Assembly: GCA_021521415.1 (NCBI GenBank)
Contig: JAIQDT010014352.1
Coordinates: 62,001 to 126,000, forward strand
From: Bidens hawaiensis
Taxonomy: Eukaryota; Streptophyta; Magnoliopsida; Asterales; Asteraceae
Reading direction: 5' to 3'
Length of the DNA stretch: 64,000 bases
In this document: positions 1 to 12,500 of the stretch, piece by piece
Numbering within the stretch: the first letter of the stretch is position 1
Layout of the letters: each line of letters begins with the position of its first letter
Program-made: the position numbers and the translations under genes
Notes under the pieces: generated by a model
What the model saw: the letters and a program-made list of their open reading frames with translations, nothing else
What the model was told of the DNA's origin: nothing
The model's database searches: none

Positions 1-235
1 GTTTCCCAACGATTCACGGGGCAACGTGTTAGAGTGCGGAATCCTCTAACACGGTGATTCGGTGGTGATCAACGGACACGTAGGTACGATTCCTAAAGGT
101 GTTTGACGCCTAGGATTGGAGGAAACGACCAAGAACACGAAGAACGCTCGAGAGTGTTTCGGGAGGCTGTTGCTTCTCTGATTTTCGTGAATGTGAGTTG
201 TGTTGAAAAGCCTCTATGAAATTTCCTAAGTAACG

Positions 236-244
236 TTTATATAT
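236..244 (-). promoter_or_regulatory. TATA box of the copia-like LTR
   Basis: The minus strand reads TATATAAAC, directly downstream of the four palindromes. It is the only good TATA match in this LTR fragment. Transcription would run leftwards, out of the window. Confidence 0.5.
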
Positions 245-254
245 CAAAAACTGG

Positions 255-330
255 TTCGATCGAATGAGATACCCATTCGATCGAATGAGATCTGGTTCGA
301 TCGAATCAGTGACTGATTCGATCGAATCAG
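255..330 (-). repeat. Four phased palindromes with core TTCGATCGAA
   Basis: The 10-bp palindrome TTCGATCGAA occurs at 255-264, 276-285, 296-305 and 317-326. The last copy extends to a perfect 18-bp palindrome, CTGATTCGATCGAATCAG (313-330). Centres are 21, 20 and 21 bp apart, close to two helical turns. The array ends 11 bp before the minus-strand TATA box. Position and phasing suggest a U3 enhancer array; this function is inferred. Confidence 0.8.
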
Positions 331-438
331 CTTCGTTTGACATTTTCAGTACGTTAACTTGGTTTCACGATCGTTGGTTTCTTGTTGAACCAACCTGATA
401 GAACTGGGGACATACATGTGACATTTCATGTCCTAACA

Positions 439-1646
439 GGATCCCCCCACCTTACTAGTAGGACAGTTTGATGACAAGTGACCGGAACCCTTACAGCGTA
501 AACAAGTCAGAGTTGGACACTCGTAATGGAGGTGCCCAACCTTATCGCAACGAAAACAAGTGCCGGACCCACTCTTACACTCCCCCTTGTGCTGTTTGCC
601 GCACTTCTTGCAGTTACTGAATGCCACATCCCTCCTAAACTCAGAAGTTTCAGTCTTCACCCTTTTCCCAGACGAACTAAAATTGTTTCCCCCAGGCCGC
701 TTACCATACGAATTAGTGTTCCAAGTCTTCCTAGCCTCGGTCGGCGGTAACTTCTCCCTCTGATCATACAATATACCTGCCAAGGTAACCATCGAGTGAA
801 AGGAGTTCATGTCGGTGGTCACCACACCCCTACGAATATCCACCGGAAGGCCCTTCACATACTTCTTAATCCTTTTAGCCTCAGGGGTAAGTAGATCGGG
901 ACATAAGCGAGCCATCTTGTTGAACTTTGTGGTGTATTCCCGATGTGTCATAATGCCCGCCTCCAAGGTCAAAATTCCTGTTCAATTTTATCCAATTCGT
1001 GCGGAGGACAAAACTGATCGAGAACCAACTTCTTCAATCCATCCCATGTCATCCTCCTAATCGATCGATCACCCATAGCCTGCACCAGATTATCCCACCA
1101 ACATAATGCCTCGGAACGAAACGAGGCGGTGGCATAAGTGACCATGTCGTCTCCCTTGCACTTACTAACCCTCAGAACGGCCTCCATCTCTCTCACCCAT
1201 TGATGAGCCGCCAAAGCATCTTTAGTACCATCGAAAGAAGGAGGGTCACACTTTTTGAAGTCCCCATACGAACAACCCCGAGTAGATACACTAATAGTCC
1301 GAACCTCGTCCTCATCCCCACTCGGTACATACACCTCTTCCTCTTCCTCGACCAGTGTCTCCTTATCCTTCTTCCCTTTATCCGAACCTTTACCAACCAA
1401 TGACTCTTCCATGGCCCTAACGGCCTCAGCAACGATCTTGGGAATGGCGCTATGGAGCACCTGGTAAACCTCATCGGCGATAGCCGCGCGTATAGCAGGA
1501 TCTAAGGCGGGGTTATCCCCCTCCTCATGAATCGGGGTCTCCTGCCGCGGGGGAGTAGGAATCTCTCTCTCGGCTTCGGCACGTGGCTTACGACCACGAC
1601 CGCGAACACTAGGACCACCTCTCTTAGCAGCTCAAGTATTAACCAT
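439..1646 (-). pseudogene. Element A gag (nucleocapsid) relic
   Basis: Gag is the structural protein that packages element RNA. The likely start is the ATG at 1646; its fifth codon is already a stop. The frame then continues through an acidic linker and the retrotrans_gag core (AHQWVREMEAVLRVSKC, WWDNLV). A frameshift near 970 moves the rest into the frame of 433-972. That part ends in CCHC knuckles: CFRCDKVGHLHYEC and CLRCKGSGHLSSNC, with a degenerate first one (CKKCGKQHKGEC). The sequence then breaks off at the copia-like LTR. Protease and polymerase are absent. It cannot be functional as read. Confidence 0.8.
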
Positions 1647-1974
1647 GACTTATCCCTACAAAGACAGAATGTTAACACGGTCAAGTACAAGTGGTAATTA
1701 GAACATGTAAGGTAAGGGTAAACTGCTAATGACGTTGATCAAGTGTAATTAGTCGTTTACTTTACCCGCCCGTCCTAACCACCCCCTGCCCCTAACCATG
1801 TTAGCCTTCTATCTAACACTTAAACAGTTAATCACATACAGGGAACTTTTAAATTTAAAGGAATGACTAAATAATTAAAAGTTACCTCTTGGCGTGCAGC
1901 TACTCGCGGTGGGCATACTGGTCTCTTTCCTTACAGTTCGAGTCCAAGCATTCGGGGATGATCAGATCCCTCGA

Positions 1975-1993
1975 ACCATGGCTCTGATACCAA
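1975..1993 (-). other. Primer-binding site of element A (tRNA-iMet type)
   Basis: The minus strand reads TTGGTATCAGAGCCATGG two bases inside the LTR end. This is the standard plant complement to the initiator-Met tRNA 3' end and fixes both strand and LTR boundary. Confidence 0.9.
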
Positions 1994-1995
1994 CT

Positions 1996-2493
1996 TGTAA
2001 GGCCCCGAACCCCGGGAACTCCACAGTTGGTAATCATTCAAAACACTCATAAAAATAATTAAACTTAAAAACAATTCTTTTCATTAAAATAAGCATCATA
2101 GAGTATAATTCGGCGGAAAACGTAAATGATATAATAAGATCCCAAAACTCGGGAATTTTGCCCAAAACCAACTAAATTATATTTAATAAAAAATTTTAAA
2201 AGGAAATGTTTAATAATCAAGTCTTCAAATCCCGTATGCCCTTCACCGTCCAAGTAGCTTCGTGCACGTCCAAGCGATAAGGCATCCTCTTCTTAACCTG
2301 AAACTCACACTAACATGCACACAAAGTCAGCTTAAGCTGAGTGAGTTCAAGTTTTAAATAAGTAACAAAAGTCTTAATAATCATTCCAACGGTTTTAAAA
2401 CTGTAAACGGAAATACATCAGTTAGGTCATCACATTTAATAAATAATCATCCTTACGTATGAACATCTCTATACGTGCATTCCTATATATACA

Positions 2494-2525
<32 letters not shown>

Positions 2526-3974
2526 ACATTCAATAATAACATTCACGGCCGAGAAAACGTACAACCCCAACACGTAACATTTCATTCAACGCATGCAAAC
2601 ACGAAGTAGGCATACGTAACATTCCGTAGTCGATATCAACTACAACATTCCCCAAATATTGGCCATCCAATAATATATGTACATACACACATTCTATAAC
2701 ATTCCAAGGCCTACCAATACTAGCAAGCCATTTCATCAAGCAAAATCGCTTAAGTGTGCATGCTTGCCCAAAACTTAAAAAAAGTTAAACAGGGCATCAA
2801 AAACTCACCTGAGGTCAACCAAACACTAGCAACGAGCTAAGGACTCCCTAAGTACTCACTCACAAGAAAGGGCCTGTAAATTGCACGCAACGCGTCACTA
2901 AACTGGACCGTAAGAACACACTTGCCTAATGGGCCGTTCAAGCCCAACACTTTAGCCCGAGGCCCAACAACTTGGCCCGAGGCCCAACCCATACCCAATT
3001 ACTTTACCTCAGCCTCTAAAACCTTTCAATTAACCAAATCCACCCTACGATTATGGTCGGGGCTAACCATGATGCACAACTCACCCGCCGGTAATCAAAT
3101 CGAGTCGAATACGCGCGTAATAAATCTTAAAACCAATTGTCAAACAAATCAGCCCCAAATGGACCAAATTACCATATTAACCTTTTCTTACATCATAATT
3201 ATGTCACCCGAGTTGATAGGGTTGACGGTTCCTTTTTACAACTTTCAATTTAACATTTAAACGAAAATTTGCGCACCGCCGACTCGATTGACCAATCACC
3301 AACCAAAACAGCCCCGAGTATCAAAAAAATAATTTTTCCACAGCCCTTAGACTCCTCTAGGGCCATGAAAACTGATTCGGTTAGTCATTCAATCGATTAA
3401 CGCATCAAACTCAACAATTGACAATTCTACACCCGATAAACCCTAGTTTTCGATCTAAAATCGATTGACCGACCTAAACACCTCCAATGGCCATGAAATT
3501 TTAATATGATGTAAATGCCATACCTGGGAATCTTTCTACACCAGAAACTCTAAATTTTATCTACGGGAAGTGGGTCAATTTCACTTTGGCCGAAATCTAT
3601 CCGACGAAAAGTATCGGCAAAATTGAGCATCAAAATGATTAGGGGTGAACGAAAAGAGTGTTGGGGATTGTAGTAAATACCTTGAACTACTTCTAGGAGC
3701 TAATCAAAAAGTCGAAGCAAGGATGGGGGAGGGGCTGGTCTTCGGCCGATCGAAGCTAGGGGGGCTAGGGTTAGGTTAATTGTTTTATGATATAAATAAA
3801 ATAGTTACATCCAAGTCCCTCCAAATTGAGGTGTAAGGAAAAATGGAAGGAAAAGTTAGGTTCTTTAACGTACCGGGATGACGTAAAGGCTTCCGAGAAA
3901 TGTTGGATAAATCCTGAGAATTATACATACTCTACAAGCTGTAATTCTTGAAACCGGAATTAACGGGCGTTACA
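1996..3974 (-). repeat. Element A 5' LTR (1979 bp)
   Basis: On the plus strand it starts TGTAAGGCC next to the PBS and ends GGGCGTTACA. The reverse complement begins TGTAACGCCCGTTAAT, as in the element B LTRs. It contains an AT dinucleotide run (2484-2525) and a single copy of the motif that is tandemly doubled in the B LTRs. No gene lies in it; the short ORFs are chance. Confidence 0.85.
2484..2525. repeat. AT microsatellite
   Basis: About 42 bp of alternating AT with a few interruptions, inside the A LTR. Such runs are replication-slippage prone and fold back on themselves. Confidence 0.9.
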
Positions 3975-5140
3975 CTAAGGCCTACTAACTTAAATCAACA
4001 CAGAATGATCACTTTGTGTCTTTAGATTTGACATGACATCTGAGACAAAAGGATAAATGATGTTTTCACCTAAATCATTTCAAGTAAAGGGACTTAAAGA
4101 GGATGATGTTATTGAATGGCAGTTCGTCATGCGTATTAAGGGTAGTAAACAATAGTTAGGCGGTATTTGCTACTTGCATCAATCTTCTATATATCTTGTG
4201 CAAGTGGGAGATTGTTGGAGTCGGTCTGCCCAAGACACATATTATAATTAATATGGCTAGTACGTCATGATCCAAGTCGGGTCATACCCAATAACAAGCT
4301 AGACAAACACTGATAATATTTGTTTATATATGATATGATCACCAGTAAATAAATATTAACACTTATTCCATTTGGAAAAAGGTTTCTAAATACATTGTAC
4401 TTGTGTAACAAATAAATCATATGGATTACTTATATTTTGTGAGAGAATATTACATAGTGTTATTTAAGTTGGTTAAATAACAATATCTAAACCTAATTTA
4501 CCTTGCATGTTTCTTAAGTTGTGTAACTTTTAATTATTAAAAGTTAACACAACATTTTATAACAAGTTTTTATGTTATAAAAAATTTTGAAATTTTGAAA
4601 GTGTTAGAGAGCCCCCCCCCCCCCCCCATCTTTCCTTTCTCTCTCTCCTTTCTTGATAACTACAAAAAGGCAATTCATTTGATTAGGACAAAGTGTGGTG
4701 CAACCAAATCTTCCATTTTCTCTCATAATTCACAAGACACAAAACCTTTCTCTCTCTTCTTCCTCCTCCATTGAATTCGGCCAAAAGAAAAGGGAAAGGA
4801 CAAGGGTTTTGAGGTGAAACAAAATCCTAGCTAAACCAAGGGTGTTTGACAAGAGCTTGGGGTATACTAGATTGAGGAACTTCTCTTTTGGAGTCTTGCC
4901 TTTCATCACCATCTCCTTCATCATCCTTTTGGGTTTCATTGAAAGGTAGAAACACATGCATCTATTTTGTGGTTGCATGTGTTGGTAAGTATGTATTTCA
5001 TATTTGGATCCGGGCTTGGGTTTTGCATGTATAAAATTGGTTTTATACAAATTAAATTAACAAGATTTAAAATATATATCCGCTGCGTTTTAACATAAAA
5101 GGGGTTTATATGGCTTTGATAATCTTGTTAAATCCCAACA
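3975..5140 (+). mobile_element. Copia 3' end: internal tail plus 3' LTR
   Basis: The LTR is 4213-5140 (928 bp), bounded by the inverted ends TGTTGG and CCAACA and preceded by a purine-rich tract (CAAGTGGGAGAT), the usual copia polypurine layout. The 238 bp before it (3975-4212) is non-coding internal sequence. Its left side is cut by element A. No pol is left, so the family was not determined. Confidence 0.65.
4612..4627. repeat. 16-bp poly-C tract
   Basis: Sixteen consecutive C (G on the minus strand), followed by a pyrimidine-rich CT stretch to about 4655, inside the copia LTR. Length is probably unstable in sequencing. Confidence 0.95.
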
Positions 5141-5889
5141 GGACCAACCGGTGGACACCACAGCAATAGCCACCATAGTTAGATAAATGTTTGATGCAGG
5201 ATTATTTTGGCTAACCATATACAAAGATGCACAAGCTTTGATCCAAGCATGCGACACTTGTCAAAGAGCCAGAAACATCTCATCCAATAATGAGATGACT
5301 TAAAAAGGTATCCAAATTTGTGAAGTCTTTGATGTATGGGGAATAGATTTCAATGGGGCCAAGTACATCCTAGTAGCAGTCAATTATGTTTCTAAATGGG
5401 TAGAGGCACAAGCTCTTCCCATTAACGGTGCTCGGGTTGTTATCAAATTTCTGAAAAGTTGTTTTCACGATTTAGGACTCCAAAAGACCTAATCTGTGAT
5501 GGAGGAACCCATTTTTGCAATGTCTAGATGGACAAAGTTCTATCTTGATATGGACACCACCGTTTAGCAACACCATATCACCCACAAACAGGTGGGCAGG
5601 TAGAAGTCTCAAATCGAGGGATTAAGAGAATTCTCGAAAGAACTATTGGGTTAAACTGCAAAAAATTGGGCAGAAAAATTAAATGATGCTTTTTGGGCTT
5701 TTCGTACTACGTATAAGACCCCCGTAGGGACAAGACCATTAAAGCTTGTCTATGGAAAAGCATGTCATCTACCAGTTGAATTAGAACACAAAGCTTATTA
5801 GGCTTTCCGAGCCGTGAACCTTGATTCCATTGCCTCCAGTAAAAACCGAATTGATGAAATTCATGAACCGGAGGAATTGAGAAGCTTAG
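5141..5889 (+). pseudogene. Element D: Athila/Tat-type integrase relic, interrupted by element C
   Basis: The fragment encodes an integrase. The HHCC zinc-binding tail is visible (ACDTCQRARNISS), then the core opening ([21 protein letters not shown]), the second catalytic Asp region ([11 protein letters not shown]) and the third block ([18 protein letters not shown]). Several stops and frameshifts break it. After EELRSL it is interrupted at the TSD CTTAG by element C and resumes at 36271 for only 22 bp before element E. The LTRs of D were not found. It resembles but is clearly diverged from the integrase of F. Confidence 0.75.
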
Positions 5890-6494
5890 TGTTTTGTTCC
5901 AAAATTAACAAAGGTGATTTTGTAACCAAATTAGTAAATGGGACTTGGTGCTTTCTTGAAATGAATATAAAACTGCTAGAACACAGAGATTTGTTTCGAG
6001 GAAAAAACCCGTTATCCTGAGGATAACAAGAAAAAAACCCGGGTGGTGAAAACTATCACCACCAGTTTATTACTAAAAAAAATCGATTACAAGTGATGGA
6101 GCTAGTTGGATCGTAATTATAGAGTGCGAGTACTACTAAGTCTCGAGTGATAAGAGTGTGTGTTTTGATTCAAGTAATAGCTCTATTTATAATAAAAGAA
6201 GCTAACAATAATCCCTATAAATTAGGAAATGACAGACTAAATCTAATTAGCCGTTCCTATTTTTTCGGAGATAATTGATTTCCACGTGTCCTTTTTGAAC
6301 ACGTTTTATTAGCTACAAGTCCGAGTCTTTAGGGAATCATGGTAAGTCTCTTGACCTGGTAAACAAGGAAAATAGTGAACAATTTGTTAGTTATATAATG
6401 TATTTAGGATACCTGTTACCTTGGAGGATACCAAATCTTGGAGTTATCCTAAACATATTGCTTGCCTAGGATACTGAAAATCCGAGCCCTATCA
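5890..6494 (-). repeat. Element C 3' LTR (605 bp)
   Basis: On the plus strand it runs TGTTTTG...CCCTATCA. It is homologous along its length to 35666-36270 with scattered substitutions. The minus strand immediately upstream carries a purine-rich tract with a GGGG run (6495-6510), the probable polypurine tract. Confidence 0.9.
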
Positions 6495-6706
6495 ATTGTC
6501 CCCAAAATTAACGGTTGTTAAAGCGGGAAACAACTGTTAATTTTTGAATTTTGAATTTCGCCGCTTGTGTAGATCACGAGCACGTGTCAACCATCCGTGA
6601 CCATATCAAACCCTTGAATATCTCTATATTTATCCAAGATAAATATTTCCTAAATCATCTGATCGTCTTCATAGGTAATTTTCTCTGATCTTCATTTTCT
6701 ATAATC

Positions 6707-8056
6707 ATGAGTCCAAAGCTTCACGCTTCCGGTATTGAAGATTTTGTGTCACAAAATCTTTTCGCAAGCCCCGCGAGTGAAGTATGTACTTTTAACAACA
6801 CCGACATCATGAATATACAGTCTTGAGGCTATTTCCCTTCAGGGACTGTCTTCAAACCTTTTGACCCGGCTGTTCTCTCCGACATTGTCTTGAAAACCTG
6901 GATTTGCTTTCCATATTTGCCTTTCAAGATTGGCTTTTCTTACCCATTTCCGGCCTTTACCACCGAGTTCTTCAATAGAACTGGTCTTACTCTCACTTCT
7001 ACATCCTGAAAATCATCCATACCTTTGGGTCACCAAGAGTAGGATACGCTATCCTGAAGTCGTATACCGATATGTCTATAACTGACATGCTTTGTCTTGT
7101 TTTCTTGCAGCTTTGAAGTTCTTTGAAATCGCTCCTCCTAGCAGAGAGACCGAGAGCAAGCTGAACTCTTTCTACCTCATAGACGAGGTAGAGAGGACCT
7201 TTCATTTACAGTCAGTCCCTCAAAAACCATCCCAGTCGGCGGGTTTCTCTATGTCTAGTAAGAAATGTTGACACATTAGTTGAAAATTTAATGATTAGAG
7301 ATACTGACCTGTGTTTTTTGTGGCAAATCTGCTCCTATTTTCGTTCTTGATGATATTGATAGTATGGTCTCCACACGTAGAACCAAGAAGAAGGAATCCA
7401 TTCCCGTTACCCAGCCAAAGCCTGAAAGCAGTTGAGCCAAGGGTTCGAAAAAGAGAAAGACCCAAGATACCTCTGACTCCTCTCTGAAATGTGACCTTGA
7501 GTATAATCAGGTATACCTTATCCTATCCTCATTTCTTGGAGATAATGTATGCTGAGGATAATTTATTTTGAGCAGGGTCTAGGGCTTCTATCCTCCAAAT
7601 TCAACGATCTTCACCACGAACTTCTTGAGTCCAATACTCGCATTGCCGAAATGATGAAGATTGGGACCGCTAAGACCAATCTTCCTGATAGGAAGACCAA
7701 GGAGAATGAGGATCTGAAGCAAGAGCTTGCGTTGGCCAAAAAGGAGCTTGTTCATCAGGAAGTAGATTGTTTGATGATGATCCAGGAGGTTACAAAGGGG
7801 GCAAAGAGGTCAGCCGCCATTTCCAGGAGGCCCAAGATGCTGGTCTTGTTACTCCTTTTTGGGATGTAACTTCTTAAAAGAAGGTTTTGGCCGAGTTGAC
7901 TGGGGAAAATGCGGAGGAAGCGGGTCCGAGTGAAGTGGAAAAGGTAGCAGACGAGGCTGTGGTGGTGGCTGTTGGTGCGGTGGCAATTGGTGATGGTGCG
8001 AAGGAGGCTGGTGGTGGCGAATCATTGGGCGATGATGGCGGTAAAGAAAAAGTCTG
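6707..8056 (+). pseudogene. Antisense ORF of element C (Transposase_28-like, degraded)
   Basis: It is coded opposite to gag-pol, between integrase and the 3' LTR. From the ATG at 6707 an N-terminal part reads FVSQNLFASPASEV. Later comes LPFKIGFSYPFPAF followed by FFNRTGLTL, which fits my memory of the Pfam family 'putative gypsy type transposon' (Transposase_28). Such antisense ORFs are known in Tat elements. A coiled-coil-like part follows (DLKQELALAKKELVHQE, about 7700-7760), then an acidic, glycine-rich tail ending at the stop near 8056. Stops interrupt it at about 6827 and 7006. CAG/GTATAC near 7510 and GAGCAG/GG near 7575 look like intron borders. The function of this protein is not established. 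Confidence 0.6.
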
Positions 8057-9551
8057 AGCCCAATTTTTTATGGCTTATGTGTTTGTTTATGTCGTTTTAT
8101 AATGGTTTTTTTGAACAATTTTTATTTTCTGTCTGGAACAAGTATGCTTAGGGTAACAGGATGCATGGGTAGAGGGATCTTGGTTTTTCAAAACGAAGCC
8201 TGTGTTATCATGACTTTTGGACATCTGGCACTACTTGGGTGGAGGGATCTTGACTTTTCAAGACGAAGCCTGTGTTTTGCCTTTTATTTTCCTGCACTTA
8301 ATGTTAGTCATAATCTTTTGGCTTTAGCATTGTGTTTTATTTGCATGGCATTTTAGATAATTCATCTGAAGATGTTTTGATTAGAACATGTCTTGTGAAA
8401 TATTTTTAAGTTTTTGAAATAGAATTTCTTGAGGATAATATATCCTTAAATCTAGAGTGTTGATATATATTTTTAAGAGAAATCAATTTGATGTGTTTTT
8501 AACATAACACATCCAAAAAGGAAATAGACTCTTCTATTCTTAAAGTAAGATATGTTAAGGATAATATATACCCTAAACTTATCATATTTAAAAATACAAT
8601 ATCTTAGTTGGTATGTGTAGAAAACATGCCCATAATATATTTAGAAAAATATTTTAAGGATAACATATCCAGAAAATATATGTTTAAAACCCCTATAAGT
8701 GAGACTTGAGACAATTAAGCTGAAAGATCATATTTCAAATAAAATGCAAAGGAAAAGTTAGGTATAAAAGTGTACCTTCGCAGATGATATTAAATTAACA
8801 AACTTACACACAATGTCCCCAATTGCTGATCTTTTTATGCACCATGCTTATGGAATTTGCTAAGTTAAAAGAAACTTAGTAACATGTTTACACTTAGCGA
8901 TCTAGCCAATCTCCGATCTGTTAAAACAAAGTTAGATAATTCTGGGGATAAAGCCCATTTACTAGCGATAGAGCCTGCTTACTGGCGATAAAGCCTATAT
9001 TCTGGCGACAAGGCCATTACTTGAGAGACATGAATATGTCTAAACCTTAGATAAAATTGGGGAAATTCCCAAACGTGAGCGACATGAAAATGCTGAAACC
9101 TTAGATAACATGAAAATGTTATAAACCTTAGTACGTATGTGTGACACGTCTGCCACTTATCTTGAGGATCCGATATATAGCCAACAAAAAAAAGATTATC
9201 AGCTGGTCTGGTCCGCCTGCCTCGAACTATATTCGAACATCGTGTGCTCCAAGCGGGGTGTTACCCAATTAGTGAGAAAGGTGAAGACCTTTAAACCTTA
9301 GAAGATATCAAGGATATCTTATTCGTGTGGGAGGTGATCAGCCTCTAACTGTTGTCAAGATAACGTATCCTTAGGATACCTGCAAAACACTAAACTCTTG
9401 ATGAGGGGTGGGTGTTAGCCTGGTTAACACCCCTCCGATGCCTAAGTCAGTAAACTTGATAAAGATATAATAAGTTCAAATATGTAAAAATTTAAAGATA
9501 TATTAGGGAACATACCTTTATCCTAAAATGTTAAGGATATGAACATACCAG
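8057..9551. other. Non-coding 3' region of element C
   Basis: AT-rich sequence with no convincing ORF. Two short repeat sets are visible. One is a motif like AGGGATCTTG...TTTTCAA.ACGAAGCC that occurs twice (about 8172 and 8241). The other is three or four copies of GCGA(T/C)A.AGCC between about 8960 and 9015. The ORF at 8102-8356 mostly reflects the first repeat. Confidence 0.6.
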
Positions 9552-12500
9552 TTAAGGATACCAACAAAAATATGCCTTGAGATGAATAGCGTTCCAAGCT
9601 CTTGCTAGAGGAACTCCTTCCATAGTGATCAATCTGTAGGCCCCTTTGCCTGCTTCTGAATCGATCAAGTAAGGACCTTCCCACTTTGGATCTAGCTTTC
9701 CATCTGTTGGGTTAGCGGTATTCTGGAACGCCTTCCTTAACACCATATTTCCTACTTGGAATCTTCGAATTTGGATGTTTTTGTTGTAGGACTTGGCTAT
9801 TCTTTGTTTAGGCTGCCATTCTAATTTTGGCAAGGTCTCTGAGTTCATCAATAGTGTCAAGGTCTTCAATAAGGCTTTGGTTGTTGGACTTAGTATCTTG
9901 GATGCTGGTTCTTGCTGTGGGGATCACCATTTCTGTAGAGATAACAACTTCGGCCCCAAAAACCAAAGAGAAAGGTGTTTGACCTGTTGCGTTTTTCGAA
10001 GTGGTCCGATCAGCCCAAAATACAAATGGCAGCTCTTCAGCCCATTTTCCTTTCTTTGACCCCAACTTCTTCAAATTGTTGATGATGATTTTGTTACTTG
10101 ACTCTGCTTGACCATTGGTTTGAGGGTGTACTGGTGTTGAAGTCACCATCTTGATTCCCTAACTTTCACAAAAGTTGGTTGTCCTGCTGCCAATGAACTA
10201 AGAACCATTATCACTAATGATCTTTGCCGGGATACTAAATCTTGTCTGGATATTGCGTTTGATAAATGAGATCAAATCCTTCTCTTTAACCAAGAGTCTT
10301 GGGCAGCTTTCCCACAATATCCATTCCCCATTTCATAAATTGCCATGGGGATATAATAGGATGTAGTGGTTCAGCTGGTTGATGCAAGATGTTGCTGTGT
10401 CTTTGACAAGCATCACACTTCCTGGAGAAATTCATTGTATCCTTCTTCATTGTTGGCCAGAAGTAATTTGTCCTTAGTATCTTGGATACTAAGGCTCTGC
10501 CCCCAGTGTGGTTTCTGCAATCACCTTCATGTATGTCTTTGAGGACTTCTTGTGCTTCATGTTGTTCCAAGCACCTCAAGTATAGACCTGCAAGTGACTT
10601 TCTATACAAAACATTATTTAGGATAATATACTGGGTTACCTTCATTCGAAAGGCTCTTGGATTTTCTCCTTCTGGGATCTCGTTATCCTTAAGATACCGT
10701 ATTATGGGACGGGTCCATGATACTGGATCGTCTTCAGGTTTTGAAGTCTCCATAATTTCGCAATTCTGCTTCGTTGCTGGAGTCAAGATATGTACGATGG
10801 GTATTTTGATATCATCTGGTATCTTGAGAGCTGATGCTAAATTTGCTAAGGCATCTGCATCAGCGTTCTCCTCTCTTGGTACCTGTACTATATCAAATGT
10901 TTCGAAACACATGGCTAATTGCTTAACTATTTCTAAATATTTTGCTAAGTTTTTTGCATTTACTGCATAAGAGCATTAAAATGGTTAGCTAATAATAATG
11001 AATCAACATAAACTTGAAGATACCTGACCTTCATATCCTTAGCTAATTGTAAACTGGCTATTAGGGCCTCATATTCAGCCTCATTATTGGTAGCCTGAAA
11101 TTAACAAGATATAGACAGAGGTATAATGTCCCCCTGTGGCGATTTTAGCTGGATATCTAGACATGTTCCTCTTATGTTGGAGGCACCATGTGTATGCAAG
11201 ATCCAACTCTCCCTGATGCCTAATTGTCGAACTTCTTTTTCAACATCATCAAGGATATCCTGGCTAAAATCAGCGACAAAGTCGGTAAGTTCCTGATATT
11301 TGATGGTTGTCCTTGGTTCATACACAATATTGTATGCACTAAGTTTTACAGCCCACTTTGCCATCCTACCTAACATTTCTGGTTTTCTCAAAACAGCTTT
11401 AATAGGATAGTTAGTTTTTACATGTATAGTATGAGTTTCAAAGTAATGTCTTAGTTTAGTAGAAGCCATTATAAGTGCTAAAATTAACTTTTCAAGATAA
11501 GAATACCTAGATTCGGCATCTAGTAGACTTTTACATACATAAGACCTTCGTGATCCTTGACTAAGACAGCACTTATTGCATTCCCAGAAAGAACTAAGTA
11601 CAAAGATAATGGTTCACCAACAACTGCCTTCATCAGGAGTGGTGCTGAGGATAAGTATTCCTTTGGGGTGCAATTCTATGAAGATCTTAAGATGAACTTG
11701 TTGAGAGCTGCAATTCTTCTGGTCAATCTTTGGACATCTTTGACGTTTCTTGGCGACTTGATATCCAGGATGGCCTTGATTTGCTCAGGGCTTGCTTCTA
11801 TTCCTCTCTTGGTGACCATGTAATCCAAGAATATTTCCCACTTTGACCTCAAAATGATATTTGGATGGATTCAACTTCATGTTATTCTCATCTAGGATAT
11901 CAAATGTTGTTGCCAAGTCTTTGAGATGGTCTTCAGCTCTTTTCGACTTTACCACCATGTGGTCTATGTAGACTTCCATCGTGTCCCCCAGTTGGTCTTT
12001 GAACATCATGTTGACCAACCTCTGGTATGTTGCACCTGAATTATTTAGTCCAAAAGGCATTGCAATATAACAGTATATACCTGTCGGAGTCATGAAGGCT
12101 GTGTCTTCTTGATTTGAAGGCTCCATTTGAATTTGCTGAAATCCTGAGGATGCATCCATGAAGGTTAGCAGTTCGTGGCCAGCAGTTGCATCCACCATCG
12201 AGTCAATGTGTGGGAGTGGAAATGGGTCTTTTGGACAAGCCTTATTCAGATCTGTGAAGTCCACACACACTCTCCACTATCCATTTTCTTCTGGACTACA
12301 ACTAGATTGGCCACCACTAGGATAGTGGACCTCTGTTATCATCTTGGTTTTGAGCAGCTTCTGCACTTCTTCTTGTATGATAATGTTTCTTCCAGGAGCA
12401 AACTTCCTTCGCTTTTGATGTACCGGCCTGAAAGATTTATCTATACCAAGCTTATGAGTAATTATGGATTTAGAGATACCTGTCATATCTTCATGTTTCC

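Larger units (their letters stand above)
1..438 (-). mobile_element. LTR fragment of a copia-like element (minus strand), running off the window
   Basis: Read on the minus strand, a terminus beginning TGTTAGGACATG at about 438 abuts the gag sequence of element A, which stops matching gag at this point. Downstream are an array of palindromes, a TATA box (TATATAAA at 236-243) and a leader-like stretch, the order expected for U3 to R of an LTR. The other end lies outside the window, so family, length and TSD cannot be checked. Copia-like is inferred from the TGTTAG start. The boundary at 438 is inferred from where gag similarity ends. The 77-codon minus ORF inside it looks like chance. Confidence 0.5.
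439..3974 (-). mobile_element. Element A: Tekay-type chromovirus, 5' half (LTR, PBS, gag)
   Basis: The element runs right to left: 5' LTR (1996-3974), tRNA-iMet primer-binding site, then a gag relic ending at the copia-like LTR near 438. Its LTR termini (TGTAACGCCCG and CTTACA) and internal motifs match those of element B at 13204-33674, so A and B belong to one family. It is inserted in copia sequence that resumes at 3975. Pol and the 3' LTR are outside the window or lost. Confidence 0.75.

Noticed and set aside
255..330. Heat-shock elements in the TTCGATCGAA array (as in ONSEN-type LTRs)
   Set aside because: TTC and GAA are separated by four bases rather than two, so the consensus is not met.
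1978..2000. tRNA genes at the iMet-like motifs (also 15245, 26873, 41619)
   Set aside because: Only the 3'-end complement is present and it abuts LTR ends; these are primer-binding sites.
8102..8356. Hydrophobic 84-codon ORF in the 3' region of C
   Set aside because: It mostly reflects a short duplicated motif (about 8172 and 8241); no start context or conservation evidence.
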